The position numbers and the translations under genes are program-made. The notes below the pieces were generated by a model. It worked only from the letters and a program-made list of their open reading frames with translations. It was not told the DNA's origin and made no database searches. Source: Chamaesiphon sp. 336R_metabinner_41 (lineage in GTDB: Bacteria > Cyanobacteriota > Cyanobacteriia > Cyanobacteriales > Chamaesiphonaceae). Taken from it: a stretch of DNA of 43,290 bases. The stretch is taken from the NCBI GenBank assembly GCA_025359915.1, contig JANYDE010000161.1:1-43290 (forward strand), given 5' to 3'. Below are positions 1 to 7,635 of the stretch, piece by piece; positions within the stretch are counted from its first letter, which is position 1; each line of letters begins with the position of its first letter.

Positions 1-2
1 AG

Positions 3-134
3 AGTTTTGATGATTTTAAATCAGCGATTTCCACCTGTATCGGCACCGCTAATACAGAACGGAAAGAAAAGCTGGACAGCTTATTAACACTCAATTTCCA
101 GTCCTTTGCAAAAGTTCATATCTTACCCGTGTAG
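3..134 (+). mobile_element. 3' end of a probable transposase gene (partial, cut by window edge)
   Basis: The window opens inside a reading frame that gives 43 residues and stops at the TAG at 132-134. Its tail (SLLTLNFQSFAKVHILPV) resembles, from memory, the C-terminal ends of cyanobacterial IS630-like transposases; this is recognition, not a search result. The position supports the idea: a HAD hydrolase gene that lacks its N-terminal third begins immediately after the stop, as expected if an insertion sequence landed in that gene. The exact element end is not resolved; it lies somewhere between 134 and about 165. A short inverted repeat (GTGTAG near 129-134, CTACAC at 154-159) sits in this interval. 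The 5' part of the element is outside the window. Confidence 0.4.
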
Positions 135-644
135 AGTATAGCATTCCAAACGGCTACACCCTGCGTTTTTCCCGATGTCCCAATTAGTGATATCCCCGCA
201 CAGGAATATCAGTGGTGGAGAGACATCAATCAGCAGACATTTACCGCCGCTGGGGTGTGGGAAGATTTTAGTGATTTTGATGCTTTTTTCGATGAATTGT
301 ATCGATATTTTGCCACTTCTGCTGCTTGGGAAATCTATCCCGATGTGATTGAGGCACTGACTCAATGGCAACAAGCGGGAATTCCCTTGGGGGTATTGTC
401 GAATTTTGATTCGCGATTGTATGCTGTCTTGAAAGTACTAGAATTAGATCGGTATTTCTCCACTGTGACAATTTCTACCGAAGTTGGTGCGGCGAAACCG
501 CTACCAGGGATTTTCACCGCAGCATTGAATAAATATCAATGCGCTCCCGCCGCTGCATGGCATATTGGAGATAGTAAAATGGATGACTATCTTGGTGCGA
601 GTGAGGTGGGGATGATGGCGATTTGGATCGATAGAGTGAAATAA
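135..644 (+). pseudogene. HAD-family hydrolase (HDHD3/REG-2-like), N-terminus lost
   Basis: This is the C-terminal two thirds of a class IA haloacid dehalogenase-like hydrolase. Homologous sequence is readable from about 160 (VFPDVPISDIP, then EYQWWRDINQQTF) to the stop at 642-644. Motif II is visible in GVLSNFDSRLYAVLK, the motif III lysine in EVGAAKPLPGIF, and motif IV in WHIGDSKMDDYLGA. The catalytic motif I (DxDGT) and the first half of the cap are missing. The frame is open back to the TAG at 132-134, which ends the preceding transposase-like frame. A GTG at 255 could start a 129-residue protein, but it would lack the nucleophile aspartate. I read this as a gene broken by an insertion; the remaining 5' half may lie beyond the window. 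Confidence 0.72.
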
Positions 645-866
645 TTATTTGTCCTGATGAGCATTGAGCTATCGTGTATATAGATAGGACGCACAACTAA
701 ATCTGGAACTTTCCACCACCTGCTATCGTCATTTTGAGTAACCAGGAAAAAATTAAAACCTGAAGCTCGATTTAGCCGAAATTCAGACGCGGAAATGCGA
801 TTCTCTGTATGAGAGAAAGCACCCAAGAGTTGGTTGAGCTAATCTACTTAAAATGGGAAAATAAAA

Positions 867-1331
867 ATGAAAAGTATTGTTGCATTAATTATGATTTGTT
901 CCTCTGCTGCAACTCTCGCAATGAGTGCGCCAGTTAGGGCTGAAATAAGTAGTAGAACAGTCGGACCATCGCTGATGATTGGCAATGGGACTACTTCGAT
1001 TGGGGTTGATTCTAGATTCGGCGTTAGCGACAATCTTTCCGTTCGTCCGTTCGTATTTTTCCCCAGCGGTGCTACTGTATTTGGTAGCTCTTTAACCTAT
1101 GATTTTGAGTCTAGCAAAGCTAGCAAATTTCAAATGACCCCATATCTTGGTGGTGGTGTGTCGATTGGTTCTGCCAACAATGGTGGAGCTAGTTCCACCA
1201 ATGTATTCTTCACTGGTGGTGCTGATTTTAGCGTGACAGATAGCGTAGATCTCAAGGCTGCATTGGAAGTGCCACTGACTTCCAGCAACGCATCTACCAA
1301 CGTTAGACTCGGTGCTGGTTTCCGATTCTAA
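867..1331 (+). CDS. Outer-membrane beta-barrel protein, small
   Basis: The 154-residue protein begins with a signal peptide (MKSIVALIMICSSAATLAMS, probable cleavage after APVRA, giving EISSRT). The mature part is rich in Gly, Ser, Thr and aromatics in alternating patterns typical of beta strands, and ends in GAGFRF, a terminal-phenylalanine signature used by outer-membrane barrels for BAM recognition. The length suits an eight-strand barrel of the OmpA/OmpW size class. It stands alone, followed by a strong hairpin shared with the convergent trmD gene. A porin-like or structural envelope role is inferred; the substrate is unknown. Confidence 0.6.
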   Translation: MKSIVALIMICSSAATLAMSAPVRAEISSRTVGPSLMIGNGTTSIGVDSRFGVSDNLSVRPFVFFPSGATVFGSSLTYDFESSKASKFQMTPYLGGGVSIGSANNGGASSTNVFFTGGADFSVTDSVDLKAALEVPLTSSNASTNVRLGAGFRF

Positions 1332-1385
1332 ATTTATTTGGAAACTATGATAAATCGACCTTAATTACAGTCGAAGTTTAACCAA

Positions 1386-1428
1386 AGATTCAAAAGCTTT
1401 TCCTATGTTAGGGGAGGCTTTTGAATCT
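1386..1428. terminator. Bidirectional terminator between barrel gene and trmD
   Basis: A perfect 12-bp inverted repeat (1386-1397 and 1417-1428, arm AGATTCAAAAGC) encloses a 19-nt loop. It lies 55 nt after the barrel gene stop, and its right arm overlaps the last codons of the convergent trmD. It could end transcription from both sides; there is no long T run, so strength is uncertain. Confidence 0.5.
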
Positions 1429-2116
1429 CTGAATTTTCTAGCCATTTAGTATAAAGATCTGGACGTTTTGTTTGAGTTCGATCGAGTTGTTGTTGATGTC
1501 GCCACTGGGCAATTTTTGCATGATTTCCAGACATTAACACATCAGGAACGCGCCAACCGCGAAATTCAGCAGGACGGGTATAGTGAGGATAATCTAGCAA
1601 TCCATCTTCAAAACTATCCGCCTTGATCGATTCTACTTTGCCGACAGTACCAGGCAGTAACCGAGTAATCCCATCAATTAATGTCAATGCGGGAATTTCG
1701 CCGCAAGTCAACACAAAATCACCCAAAGAAATTTCTCGATCGACAATATTCATCACCCGCTCGTCAATCCCTTCATAATGACCGCAGATGATCACCAATT
1801 GATCGTAATTGTACCGCAGTTCCTCAAACAAGGCTCGATCGATTTTTTTGCCCTGAGGACTCATAAATAGCACCTGTCGCCGTGGTAAAACTGGTAATGA
1901 CTCCACTGCGGCAACAATCGGTTCTAGCTTCATCACCATCCCCACACCACCCCCATAGGACTCATCATCTACCTTATGATGTCGATCGATCGTAAAATCG
2001 CGAGGATTGGTAATATGTACCGACGCAATTTCTTTGGCGAAGGCTTTACCCCGCAAACCACAACTGAGTGGGGACGTAAAAAATTCGGGGAATAGTGTAA
2101 TAATGTCAAAACGCAT
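1403..2116 (-). CDS. trmD: tRNA (guanine-N1)-methyltransferase TrmD
   Basis: This SPOUT-class enzyme methylates N1 of G37 in tRNAs read by codons starting with C or by CCN and similar, using S-adenosylmethionine, and prevents +1 frameshifting. The 237-residue length matches the family. Diagnostic stretches are MRFDIITLFPEFF at the N-terminus, DDESYGGGVGMVMK, the trefoil-knot SAM site ICGHYEGIDERV, then EISLGDFVLTCGE and the RPAEFRGWRVPDVL segment. Start is the ATG at 2116. The gene is alone on this strand rather than in the rpsP-rimM-trmD-rplS operon known from many other bacteria; no ribosomal genes flank it. Confidence 0.96.
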   Translation of the reverse strand: MRFDIITLFPEFFTSPLSCGLRGKAFAKEIASVHITNPRDFTIDRHHKVDDESYGGGVGMVMKLEPIVAAVESLPVLPRRQVLFMSPQGKKIDRALFEELRYNYDQLVIICGHYEGIDERVMNIVDREISLGDFVLTCGEIPALTLIDGITRLLPGTVGKVESIKADSFEDGLLDYPHYTRPAEFRGWRVPDVLMSGNHAKIAQWRHQQQLDRTQTKRPDLYTKWLENSEIQKPPLT

Positions 2117-2694
2117 GACGCAAAAAGATCGATCTTAGTTTGCTTATTTTAGTTGAGATCCACCCCCAAAATCGATTTCGATCGATCGACACCTCATTTA
2201 GACTAGTACCAAGCCGCAGAAGCTACTCCATTCCCAGTGTCAAATTAGAAATCTAGAGTGAATAGTGGTTTCGTGGATTAGTTATTTCCCATCTCCCATC
2301 TGTCTTGAAAAGGTGCTCCCATCTCTTTGTGCGATCTCGCTCGATCGAGGGAATAATAGGATGATTGGTAAAATAGTCAAAATTAAGCATCTTTGCCAAT
2401 CATCCATACTCCAGCCATTGGTACTGAAAGTTTATGAGACATTTTTAATAACTTTCCTGATTGTATGGTTGGATGTGGGAATATATAGATAGATCGGCGA
2501 TCAAATTACCGATGATGGTATTAAATTGCCAATCGATTGTCTAAAACCTGGCAAATTTTCCACCATATTGAAGACAATTAGCAAAATATATATAAATTTT
2601 ATTTCTAAAATAAATAAACTCCAACGTTAAATTTATTAATTCATTCTCTCACCCCATTTCTCTAACCAATCGTTGTGACATCAAGGATCCAAGC
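2117..2694. other. 578-nt gap between trmD and the response regulator
   Basis: AT-rich divergent intergenic region. It contains a strong imperfect hairpin (2359-2372 and 2392-2405, 13 of 14 positions complementary plus one G-U pair, 19-nt loop) and an AT-rich tract with the small stem TTTATTT/AAATAAA near 2600. An open frame of 75 codons at 2265-2492 has no recognisable content or ribosome site, so I do not call it. The gap probably carries the promoters of both flanking genes and perhaps a small RNA. Confidence 0.4.
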
Positions 2695-3423
2695 GTGAAA
2701 AAAATCTTATTAGTAGACGATGATAAAACCCTCCAAACCGTACTGACACGCTATCTAGAAAAGCGTGGTTACTCGGTACGTGTTGTCACCTCTGGAGTCC
2801 AGGGGCTAAAACTTTTTTCTCAAGATCCGCCCGATTTAGTCGTGTCGGATATCATGATGCCAGGAATGGATGGTTTAGAATTTTGCCGCCGCCTTCGTGC
2901 TACAAGACCAGGACAATTAGTACCGTTTATCTTTTTGACAGCCAAAAAGGATCTCGAAGATCGGATTCAAGGTCACTACATCGGTGCAGATGATTATATC
3001 ACCAAACCATTTGAGCCACTAGAATTACTCGCCAAAATTGAGGCACAACTCGAACGTTCTCGCCGGATCCACTCGGAGATGGTGCGGTTGATGCAAAAGG
3101 TACCCGAAGATAATGACTCGGGTGAGTATAGCGACAACCTCTCCGATTCTGTAGCTCCAGCGAAAGAGCCTGAGCCAGAGGAAGATCTACCATTGACTCC
3201 AGCGGAAGCACGGGTGTTCTGGGAAGTGATTCAAGGCTTGACGAATAAACAGATCAGTCAGCGTCTGTTTATCAGTCCTCGCACCGTACAAACTCACCTG
3301 AGCAACATTCTGACTAAGTTGAATCTGGAAAATCGTTCCCAGTTAGTCAGATTTGCGTTTGAACATGGCTATCGTCCACCTCAAACCCAAGAGGAGCAAC
3401 GAGCGGCTGAGGCTAGAGGCTAA
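2695..3423 (+). CDS. NarL/LuxR-type response regulator
   Basis: Two-component transcription regulator, 242 residues. Residues 1-120 are a receiver domain: acidic pocket D8-D10, phosphoacceptor Asp52 in VVSDIMMPGMDG, Thr82 and Lys104 in DYITKPF. A linker rich in acidic residues (about 130-165) precedes a C-terminal LuxR/NarL helix-turn-helix (LTPAEARVFWEVIQGLTNKQIS, then TVQTHLSNILTKL), about residues 168-235. The architecture resembles cyanobacterial Ycf29/Rre1-group regulators, but the exact orthologue is not settled. The start is a GTG with an AAGGA ribosome site 7 nt upstream (2683-2687). No histidine kinase is adjacent, so its partner is elsewhere. A hairpin followed by a T-rich stretch lies 68 nt after the stop. 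Confidence 0.88.
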   Translation: MKKILLVDDDKTLQTVLTRYLEKRGYSVRVVTSGVQGLKLFSQDPPDLVVSDIMMPGMDGLEFCRRLRATRPGQLVPFIFLTAKKDLEDRIQGHYIGADDYITKPFEPLELLAKIEAQLERSRRIHSEMVRLMQKVPEDNDSGEYSDNLSDSVAPAKEPEPEEDLPLTPAEARVFWEVIQGLTNKQISQRLFISPRTVQTHLSNILTKLNLENRSQLVRFAFEHGYRPPQTQEEQRAAEARG

Positions 3424-3490
3424 ATAGTTGATAGCTGTTGGCGGAGCCTCTCCACTAATTCTGGTAGAATATAGAAAACACTTTAATAGT

Positions 3491-3520
3491 AGGGTTGTTA
3501 TTATAACAGCCCTATTGTTT
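3491..3520 (+). terminator. Rho-independent-type hairpin after the response regulator
   Basis: Arms 3491-3501 and 3503-3513 are complementary, with one G-U pair, and are followed by TTGTTTTT. This is the shape of an intrinsic terminator. It lies upstream of the first ATG of the next gene, which argues that the apparent N-terminal extension of that frame (3428-3541) is not translated. As a near-perfect palindrome 28 nt before that ATG it could also be an operator. Confidence 0.55.
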
Positions 3521-3541
3521 TTGGCTATATTTTGTATTTAT

Positions 3542-4186
3542 ATGACCGAATCTATTAGTATATTAATTAACTCGGAAAATAAGGGCGATCGAATCAAAGC
3601 TTTAAACTTAGTCCGAGAACTCGAACCAGCGATTGCTTTTGGTTATATCAAGCAATTAGTAACCGATAATAATACCCGCGTTCGCTATGCAGCAGTGAGT
3701 CAATTAGCAACACTAGGATCCGAAGAGCTTGGGGAGAGTTTTATCATTTTACGCGATCGATTGGTCAACGATCCAGAACCCGATGTTCAAGCTGCCGCCG
3801 CCGATGCGATTGGCGCGCTCAAGCTCACGGATGCTTTTGACGATCTCCAAAATCTCTATGAAACTACGCCAGAATGGTTGGTACAATTTAGTATCGTTGC
3901 TGCATTAGGTGAATTAGGTGATCCGCGTGGTCTGAAATTGCTACAAACTGCGTTAACTAATCAAACTAGTCTGGTTCAAACTGCGGCGATTGGTGCGATT
4001 GGAGAGTTAGGTGATGCTAGTGGTGTGGAAAGTATCATTCCATTCGTGACAGATCCAGATTGGCAAATTCGCTATCAACTAGCTCGATCTCTTCGTAATT
4101 TGGGTGGAGATGTAGCCGCAAAGAATTTAGCAATTTTGGCAACTGATCAAGTCGAACAAGTTGCTCTAGAGGCACAAGGAAAATAA
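3542..4186 (+). CDS. nblB: HEAT-repeat protein, NblB-type
   Basis: From the ATG at 3542 the product is 214 residues, the usual size for cyanobacterial NblB, a CpcE-related HEAT-repeat protein needed for phycobilisome breakdown and chlorophyll homeostasis. About five helical repeats are visible; typical pieces are NTRVRYAAVSQLATLGS, PDVQAAAADAIGALKLTDA, VQFSIVAALGELGDPRGL and WQIRYQLARSLRNLGG. The frame can be read upstream to a TTG at 3428, giving 38 extra residues, but that stretch holds a terminator-like hairpin and family members begin with an MTxES-like sequence, so I start at 3542. No clear Shine-Dalgarno is seen. It follows a response regulator on the same strand; co-regulation is possible but the hairpin between them argues for separate transcripts. 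Confidence 0.78.
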   Translation: MTESISILINSENKGDRIKALNLVRELEPAIAFGYIKQLVTDNNTRVRYAAVSQLATLGSEELGESFIILRDRLVNDPEPDVQAAAADAIGALKLTDAFDDLQNLYETTPEWLVQFSIVAALGELGDPRGLKLLQTALTNQTSLVQTAAIGAIGELGDASGVESIIPFVTDPDWQIRYQLARSLRNLGGDVAAKNLAILATDQVEQVALEAQGK

Positions 4187-4201
4187 TCTACTTTTCTTAC
4201 T

Positions 4202-4240
4202 CCCTCCTCTGTATTAAGGGGAGGGTTGGGGTGGGGTAAA
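4202..4240. repeat. GC-rich hairpin and GGGTTGGGGTGGGG-type repeat
   Basis: CCCTCCTC at 4203-4210 can pair with GGGGAGGG at 4218-4225, forming a possible shared terminator between the convergent NblB-type and HEAT genes. The downstream half (TTGGGGTGGGGTAAA) recurs, inverted, near 43015-43048 (as TTGGGTGGGGTAAA), so this is a dispersed intergenic motif. Confidence 0.4.
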
Positions 4241-4314
4241 ATATATGCAACAACTCCATTAAAAATCGGAGTGGGGCAGTTTAAATTAGCAACATCAAAT
4301 TTAAAAGCAACTCT

Positions 4315-5085
4315 CTACAGCGCATCAATTTCGGATTCAAGATTTTCAATCGATTGAATCCCCCGTGGATCTCCAAGTTTCAGTAGAGCTGATTTAGCAT
4401 CATCCCGAACACCCAGATCCGGATCTTCTTCAAATACCTGAATCAACGCATCAACAGCAGTAGCATACACCACATTCGACGGTAATTCTCGACACAATCG
4501 CCCCAATGACCAAGCGCAATTGCTGCGGACAGCGGCTAACGGATCTTTCATTAACGCTCTGACTATTGGGGGTACAGTGGCGATGACAGCCTCATAACTG
4601 AGATCTGCGGCTTGACCGAGGGAACTAGCCGCCCAGAGCCGTACAGCCGAAATATCCAGCTTGAGAGCGCGTAATAGTGGCTTCAGTGCGCGACGATCTT
4701 TGCAATTACCTAATGCCCAGACAATCCCTTTCCGAGCATAACCGTTCCAGTCTCGATCGAGTTGCATAATTAACGGTTCGACAGCATCGGGGCTAGGATT
4801 TCGCCCTAGAGCATAGCTAGCCGCAACTCTCACCAGCGGGCAAGGATCGGTGAGCAGGTGGATTAAATGGGGAATCGCACGGGAATCTTGAATTTCGCAA
4901 AAAGCTCGCGCTGCCAGCATTCGTTGCGTGGTGACAGCATCGGTGAGCAATGATAACATTTCTTCTGGATCTGGCTTGATAGGTTCTGGATTGGCATCCA
5001 ACACAGCCAAAGTATCCAGATCGTCAAGAGGAATATCTAGATCGATATCATCCTCCAGGAAGTTCATATCTTGTTCGTAAACCAT
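4315..5085 (-). CDS. HEAT-repeat protein of unknown function
   Basis: A conserved-looking cyanobacterial protein with an acidic N-terminus (LEDDIDLDIPLDDLD) followed by about six HEAT-like repeats, for example RMLAARAFCEIQDSRAIPHL, VRVAASYALGRNPSPDAV, GYARKGIVWALGNCKDRRAL and VRSNCAWSLGRLCRELP. HEAT arrays bind other proteins; lyase-type and phycobilisome-related relatives exist, but the function here is not known. Possible starts are a GTG at 5157 and ATGs at 5112, 5097, 5085 and 5067. A TATAAT box (TGGTATAAT on the minus strand) overlaps the ATG at 5112, so transcription should begin near 5103 and a downstream ATG is more likely; I use 5085. It is the second HEAT protein within 1.5 kb, facing the NblB-type gene. 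Confidence 0.8.
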   Translation of the reverse strand: MVYEQDMNFLEDDIDLDIPLDDLDTLAVLDANPEPIKPDPEEMLSLLTDAVTTQRMLAARAFCEIQDSRAIPHLIHLLTDPCPLVRVAASYALGRNPSPDAVEPLIMQLDRDWNGYARKGIVWALGNCKDRRALKPLLRALKLDISAVRLWAASSLGQAADLSYEAVIATVPPIVRALMKDPLAAVRSNCAWSLGRLCRELPSNVVYATAVDALIQVFEEDPDLGVRDDAKSALLKLGDPRGIQSIENLESEIDAL

Positions 5086-5110
5086 AATAATGCTCATCGC
5101 TGCTGTTTGC

Positions 5111-5119
5111 ATTATACCA
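5111..5119 (-). promoter_or_regulatory. Extended -10 promoter of the HEAT-repeat gene
   Basis: The minus strand reads TGG followed by TATAAT (5116-5111), a consensus extended -10 element. No good -35 is seen 17 nt upstream. The box coincides with an in-frame ATG, which helps choose a later translation start. Confidence 0.45.
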
Positions 5120-5152
5120 AAGTGTGGGAGATGGGAGATTGAATTAGCAATG

Positions 5153-5254
5153 TCCACAAAAAAAGTAGGGGTAATTCATGAAGCGGCGGTTTTAGTCGGA
5201 GGGAACCTCCGACTAAAAAAAACGACAAGACATTACCCCTACTTTTTTTGTGGA
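5153..5254. repeat. Nested inverted repeat (element A of a dispersed family)
   Basis: Outer arms of 23 nt (5153-5175 and 5232-5254) are perfect reverse complements. Inside them sits a second perfect 13-bp hairpin (5190-5202 and 5206-5218, 3-nt loop). Between the arms are the blocks ATGAAGCGGCGG and ACGACAAGACA, which recur at 24458-24516 around a different hairpin. This is a small palindromic repeat with a conserved frame and variable stem. It also ends 3 nt from the stop of the minus-strand lipoprotein gene and may serve as its terminator. Confidence 0.75.
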
Positions 5255-5256
5255 TA

Positions 5257-5910
5257 CTAATTTGGATCGAAATTAGATTTGAGTTTAAGTTGAAGATCGG
5301 TGCCTTTTGATAAGACAACTTCACCGCCAGGACTCGACAATACAAACGCGGTTGCTGCGGCGGCACCTGCGAGTTTGCCATGTTTGAATTTAGTTTTATC
5401 GCCGATAAAGTTACCCGCAATTGTACCACCTAAAATGATGCCAGCATTTTTGAGGAAGGTACCTTTAGTTTTGGTTTCAACTTGAGTATTGACTAATTCT
5501 GCATTGATTTCTTCGAGGTCGCCATTTTTGAGTTTGATGTCATCAAAGACTAAATTCATTGAGGCTTTTTTGCCTTTAGCTGCTTTGGTGACTTTTTCTA
5601 AATGTCCTTCGATGGTGGCATCTTTCAATGCTGGATATTTACCGACGGAACCGTTTTTGATTTTAATGCTGAATTTTTGATTGTTAGTACTTTTACCAGT
5701 AGAAAGCTCTTGTTGCAGATCGGTATCGATCTTGATACCCGCCGGAACTACGGCTAAAGCACCAGGCTTGCTAGTTGTAGTCATTGCTCCGCCTGGGGCT
5801 GTTTTAACTGCTGCGACAGGTTTATCGGCAACCTTACTACCACAACTAACTAAACCACCTAAAGATAGTGTTAATAACACTAAGGAAACAGATTGTTTAA
5901 ACATATTCAT
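5257..5910 (-). CDS. Lipoprotein with glycine-zipper-like segment
   Basis: From the ATG at 5910 the product is 217 residues. GTGTGGAG lies just upstream as a ribosome site, and the ATG is followed directly by a lipoprotein signal peptide (MNMFKQSVSLVLLTLSLGG, lipobox LVSC). The 41 codons upstream in the same frame are rejected. The mature protein has a linker rich in Ala, Pro and Thr, a beta-rich middle (TDLQQELSTGKSTNNQKFSI and onward) and a Gly/Ala segment (GIILGGTIAGNFIG, AGAAAATAFVLSS) like the membrane-associating glycine zippers of small envelope proteins. It ends in LQLKLKSNFDPN. Function is unknown; an envelope location is inferred. Confidence 0.68.
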   Translation of the reverse strand: MNMFKQSVSLVLLTLSLGGLVSCGSKVADKPVAAVKTAPGGAMTTTSKPGALAVVPAGIKIDTDLQQELSTGKSTNNQKFSIKIKNGSVGKYPALKDATIEGHLEKVTKAAKGKKASMNLVFDDIKLKNGDLEEINAELVNTQVETKTKGTFLKNAGIILGGTIAGNFIGDKTKFKHGKLAGAAAATAFVLSSPGGEVVLSKGTDLQLKLKSNFDPN

Positions 5911-6087
5911 TAGACTCCACACCTCAAACCACATCAAAATTGTATGTGATGAAATTAGTCTAGCATTTGCCGATCGATCCAACCATTCGTTATTTGTATG
6001 GAAAACCGCTCTTGCCAGTAGATTGGATGGCAAAACAGATCGTTAGTGTGGAAAGGGGAAAGGGGAAACACTCTAAAAACCTATCTA

Positions 6088-7326
6088 TCAACTGTCAACT
6101 GTTTTACCGATTACTTCTCGACCTAACCAGGCGGTATTATGGGAGAGAGATTTGAGACTCTGTTGAGTAACTATCTGCGCGGTTTGGGTGTCGAAGAGGA
6201 TGAGTTGAGTCGGTGGAGATTGGTGGAGACATTGAGCTGGTTTGGTGCTCAGTGCAGCCCATAGTTCGAGGGCTGATAATTTACCTCGAACGACGAGATG
6301 TTGCCAGAGTAAGGGTAGTGCTAATTCTAACCCGATCGATCCAGATGGAGCTTCACCAAAGGCTACGGTTTTTTCCTCGTAGGTATAAGGGCTATGATCG
6401 ATCGCGATCGTATCCAACGTGCCTGTTTTTATCGCATCAATCAGGGCTATCTGGTCGTCTGAGGTACCTAAAGGGGGGTCGAGCTTGAAATTAGGGTTGT
6501 AGGTGGCGAGGTCGGTTGTATCGGCGATGAGGTGCAACCAGGTGGTGCTGGCGGTAATTGGTACGCCGCGTTGTTTGGCGGCGGCGATAATTTCGACACC
6601 ACGACGGGTAGAAATTCGCATCAGGTGAACGGGGGTACCAATATCGGCGACGATTTCAATAATCGCGGCTAGCGCGGCGGTTTCACTACTGACAGGATCG
6701 ACGGGTAATCCATATTTGAGTGCGGCTACTCCCGATCGAGCCAAACCATTACCGCGCAAAGATCGATCGAGGGCGTATAATCCGATCGGGCGGTTGAATG
6801 GTTTGAGATATTCGAGCAGACGACGAATTAAGGCGGGATTAGCAATCGGACATCCATCCGCCCAGCCACTAATATTAGTGGTGCTGAGTTCAGCTAATTC
6901 TGTCATCGTTTTGCCAGCTACCCCTTCCGTCAAAGCACCCCAATAGCCGAGTTGGGGACAATTAGGAATTTGGGCGGCGATTTGGTGATACTCTCGATCA
7001 AGACTGATGATACTGCTAGCTCGATCGAGTGCGGGTAAGGTGTCTGGTAAGATAGTTACATGGACAAATCCACCTGCTTTGGCTGCTAGAAGTAGAGACT
7101 TGATTGTTTCTCGTTCTTCATGTCCAGGTGTGCCACTATGACTATATAAATCGACTAATCCTGGCGCGAGAATTAGATGTTCGCCAGGGGTAATGGTTAA
7201 ATCGGTTGGAAGTTGGGTTGTAGCTAAAACTTCCTCAATTACCCCGTCGATAACTAAGATATCTGCTAATCGCTCTGTCGCCGCGAACGAGTCTAAAACT
7301 CTAACCTGTTGGAATAATTGGTTCAT
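6088..7326 (-). CDS. Dihydroorotase-like amidohydrolase, probably non-catalytic
   Basis: A 412-residue member of the type I dihydroorotase group (amidohydrolase superfamily), whose active members make dihydroorotate in pyrimidine synthesis. Family landmarks are GLVDLYSHSGTPGHEERET near residues 57-73, PNFKLDPPLG, AIDHSPYTYEEK and the C-terminal NTAWLGREVIGK. Several zinc-site positions are changed: the usual DxHxH is DLYSH (Tyr61 in place of the first His), the HxxH of strand 6 reads VHLMRIST with Arg where the ligand His is expected, and DHAPH is DHSPY. Pseudo-dihydroorotases of this type are known to support aspartate transcarbamoylase assembly in other bacteria. Whether that applies here is inference; some cyanobacterial PyrC proteins carry the same changes. 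Confidence 0.82.
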   Translation of the reverse strand: MNQLFQQVRVLDSFAATERLADILVIDGVIEEVLATTQLPTDLTITPGEHLILAPGLVDLYSHSGTPGHEERETIKSLLLAAKAGGFVHVTILPDTLPALDRASSIISLDREYHQIAAQIPNCPQLGYWGALTEGVAGKTMTELAELSTTNISGWADGCPIANPALIRRLLEYLKPFNRPIGLYALDRSLRGNGLARSGVAALKYGLPVDPVSSETAALAAIIEIVADIGTPVHLMRISTRRGVEIIAAAKQRGVPITASTTWLHLIADTTDLATYNPNFKLDPPLGTSDDQIALIDAIKTGTLDTIAIDHSPYTYEEKTVAFGEAPSGSIGLELALPLLWQHLVVRGKLSALELWAALSTKPAQCLHQSPPTQLILFDTQTAQIVTQQSLKSLSHNTAWLGREVIGKTVDS

Positions 7327-7375
7327 CGTTTCTTAAATATACCAGTGCAGCAACGATCGAATCGTAGTGGCTTTA

Positions 7376-7580
7376 TCATCTCAATTCGCCCGCCAACCCG
7401 TCGAATTCTATTAAACACTGATTTAGAACATCTCTACCGATAATTCCATGTTCGTTGAGATCTTTCAATCGACAGGGATAAGCGCGCTGCTATCCAAATC
7501 CACATCACAGCCAAAGCCCTGCATGTAGCCACCAACAATAATGTCTCGATGTATTATTGCCTCAATCTGTAAACAATTGC
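7376..7580 (-). pseudogene. Possible remnant of a retropepsin-like aspartic protease
   Basis: On the minus strand the region reads, in two adjoining frames, LQIEAIIHRDIIVGGYM and then LNEHGIIGRDVLNQCLIEFD followed by GLAGELR and a stop at 7376-7378. The second piece strongly recalls the C-terminal LIGRDVLNQ segment of small clan AA (retropepsin-like) proteases found in cyanobacteria. No start, no DTG active-site motif and no single open frame are present. This is a tentative call from pattern memory. The rest of the 7327-7635 gap should hold the promoters for the two divergent neighbours, but I see no clear one. Confidence 0.3.
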
Positions 7581-7635
7581 TATCCTAAGATGTAACGAAG
7601 TGTAAAGCGGTTCTCTTCCGTCGGGCAAAGCATTT

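Noticed and set aside
587-826. 79-codon minus-strand frame overlapping the HAD remnant end
   Set aside because: Overlaps real HAD coding sequence and has no start context; one stretch (SRWWKVPDLVV) looked protein-like but could not be tied to a family.
2265-2492. 75-codon frame in the trmD / regulator gap
   Set aside because: It runs through a strong hairpin and has no family-like features.
5911-6033. 41-codon N-terminal extension of the lipoprotein frame
   Set aside because: The lipoprotein signal must be at the N-terminus and a ribosome site precedes the internal ATG at 5910.
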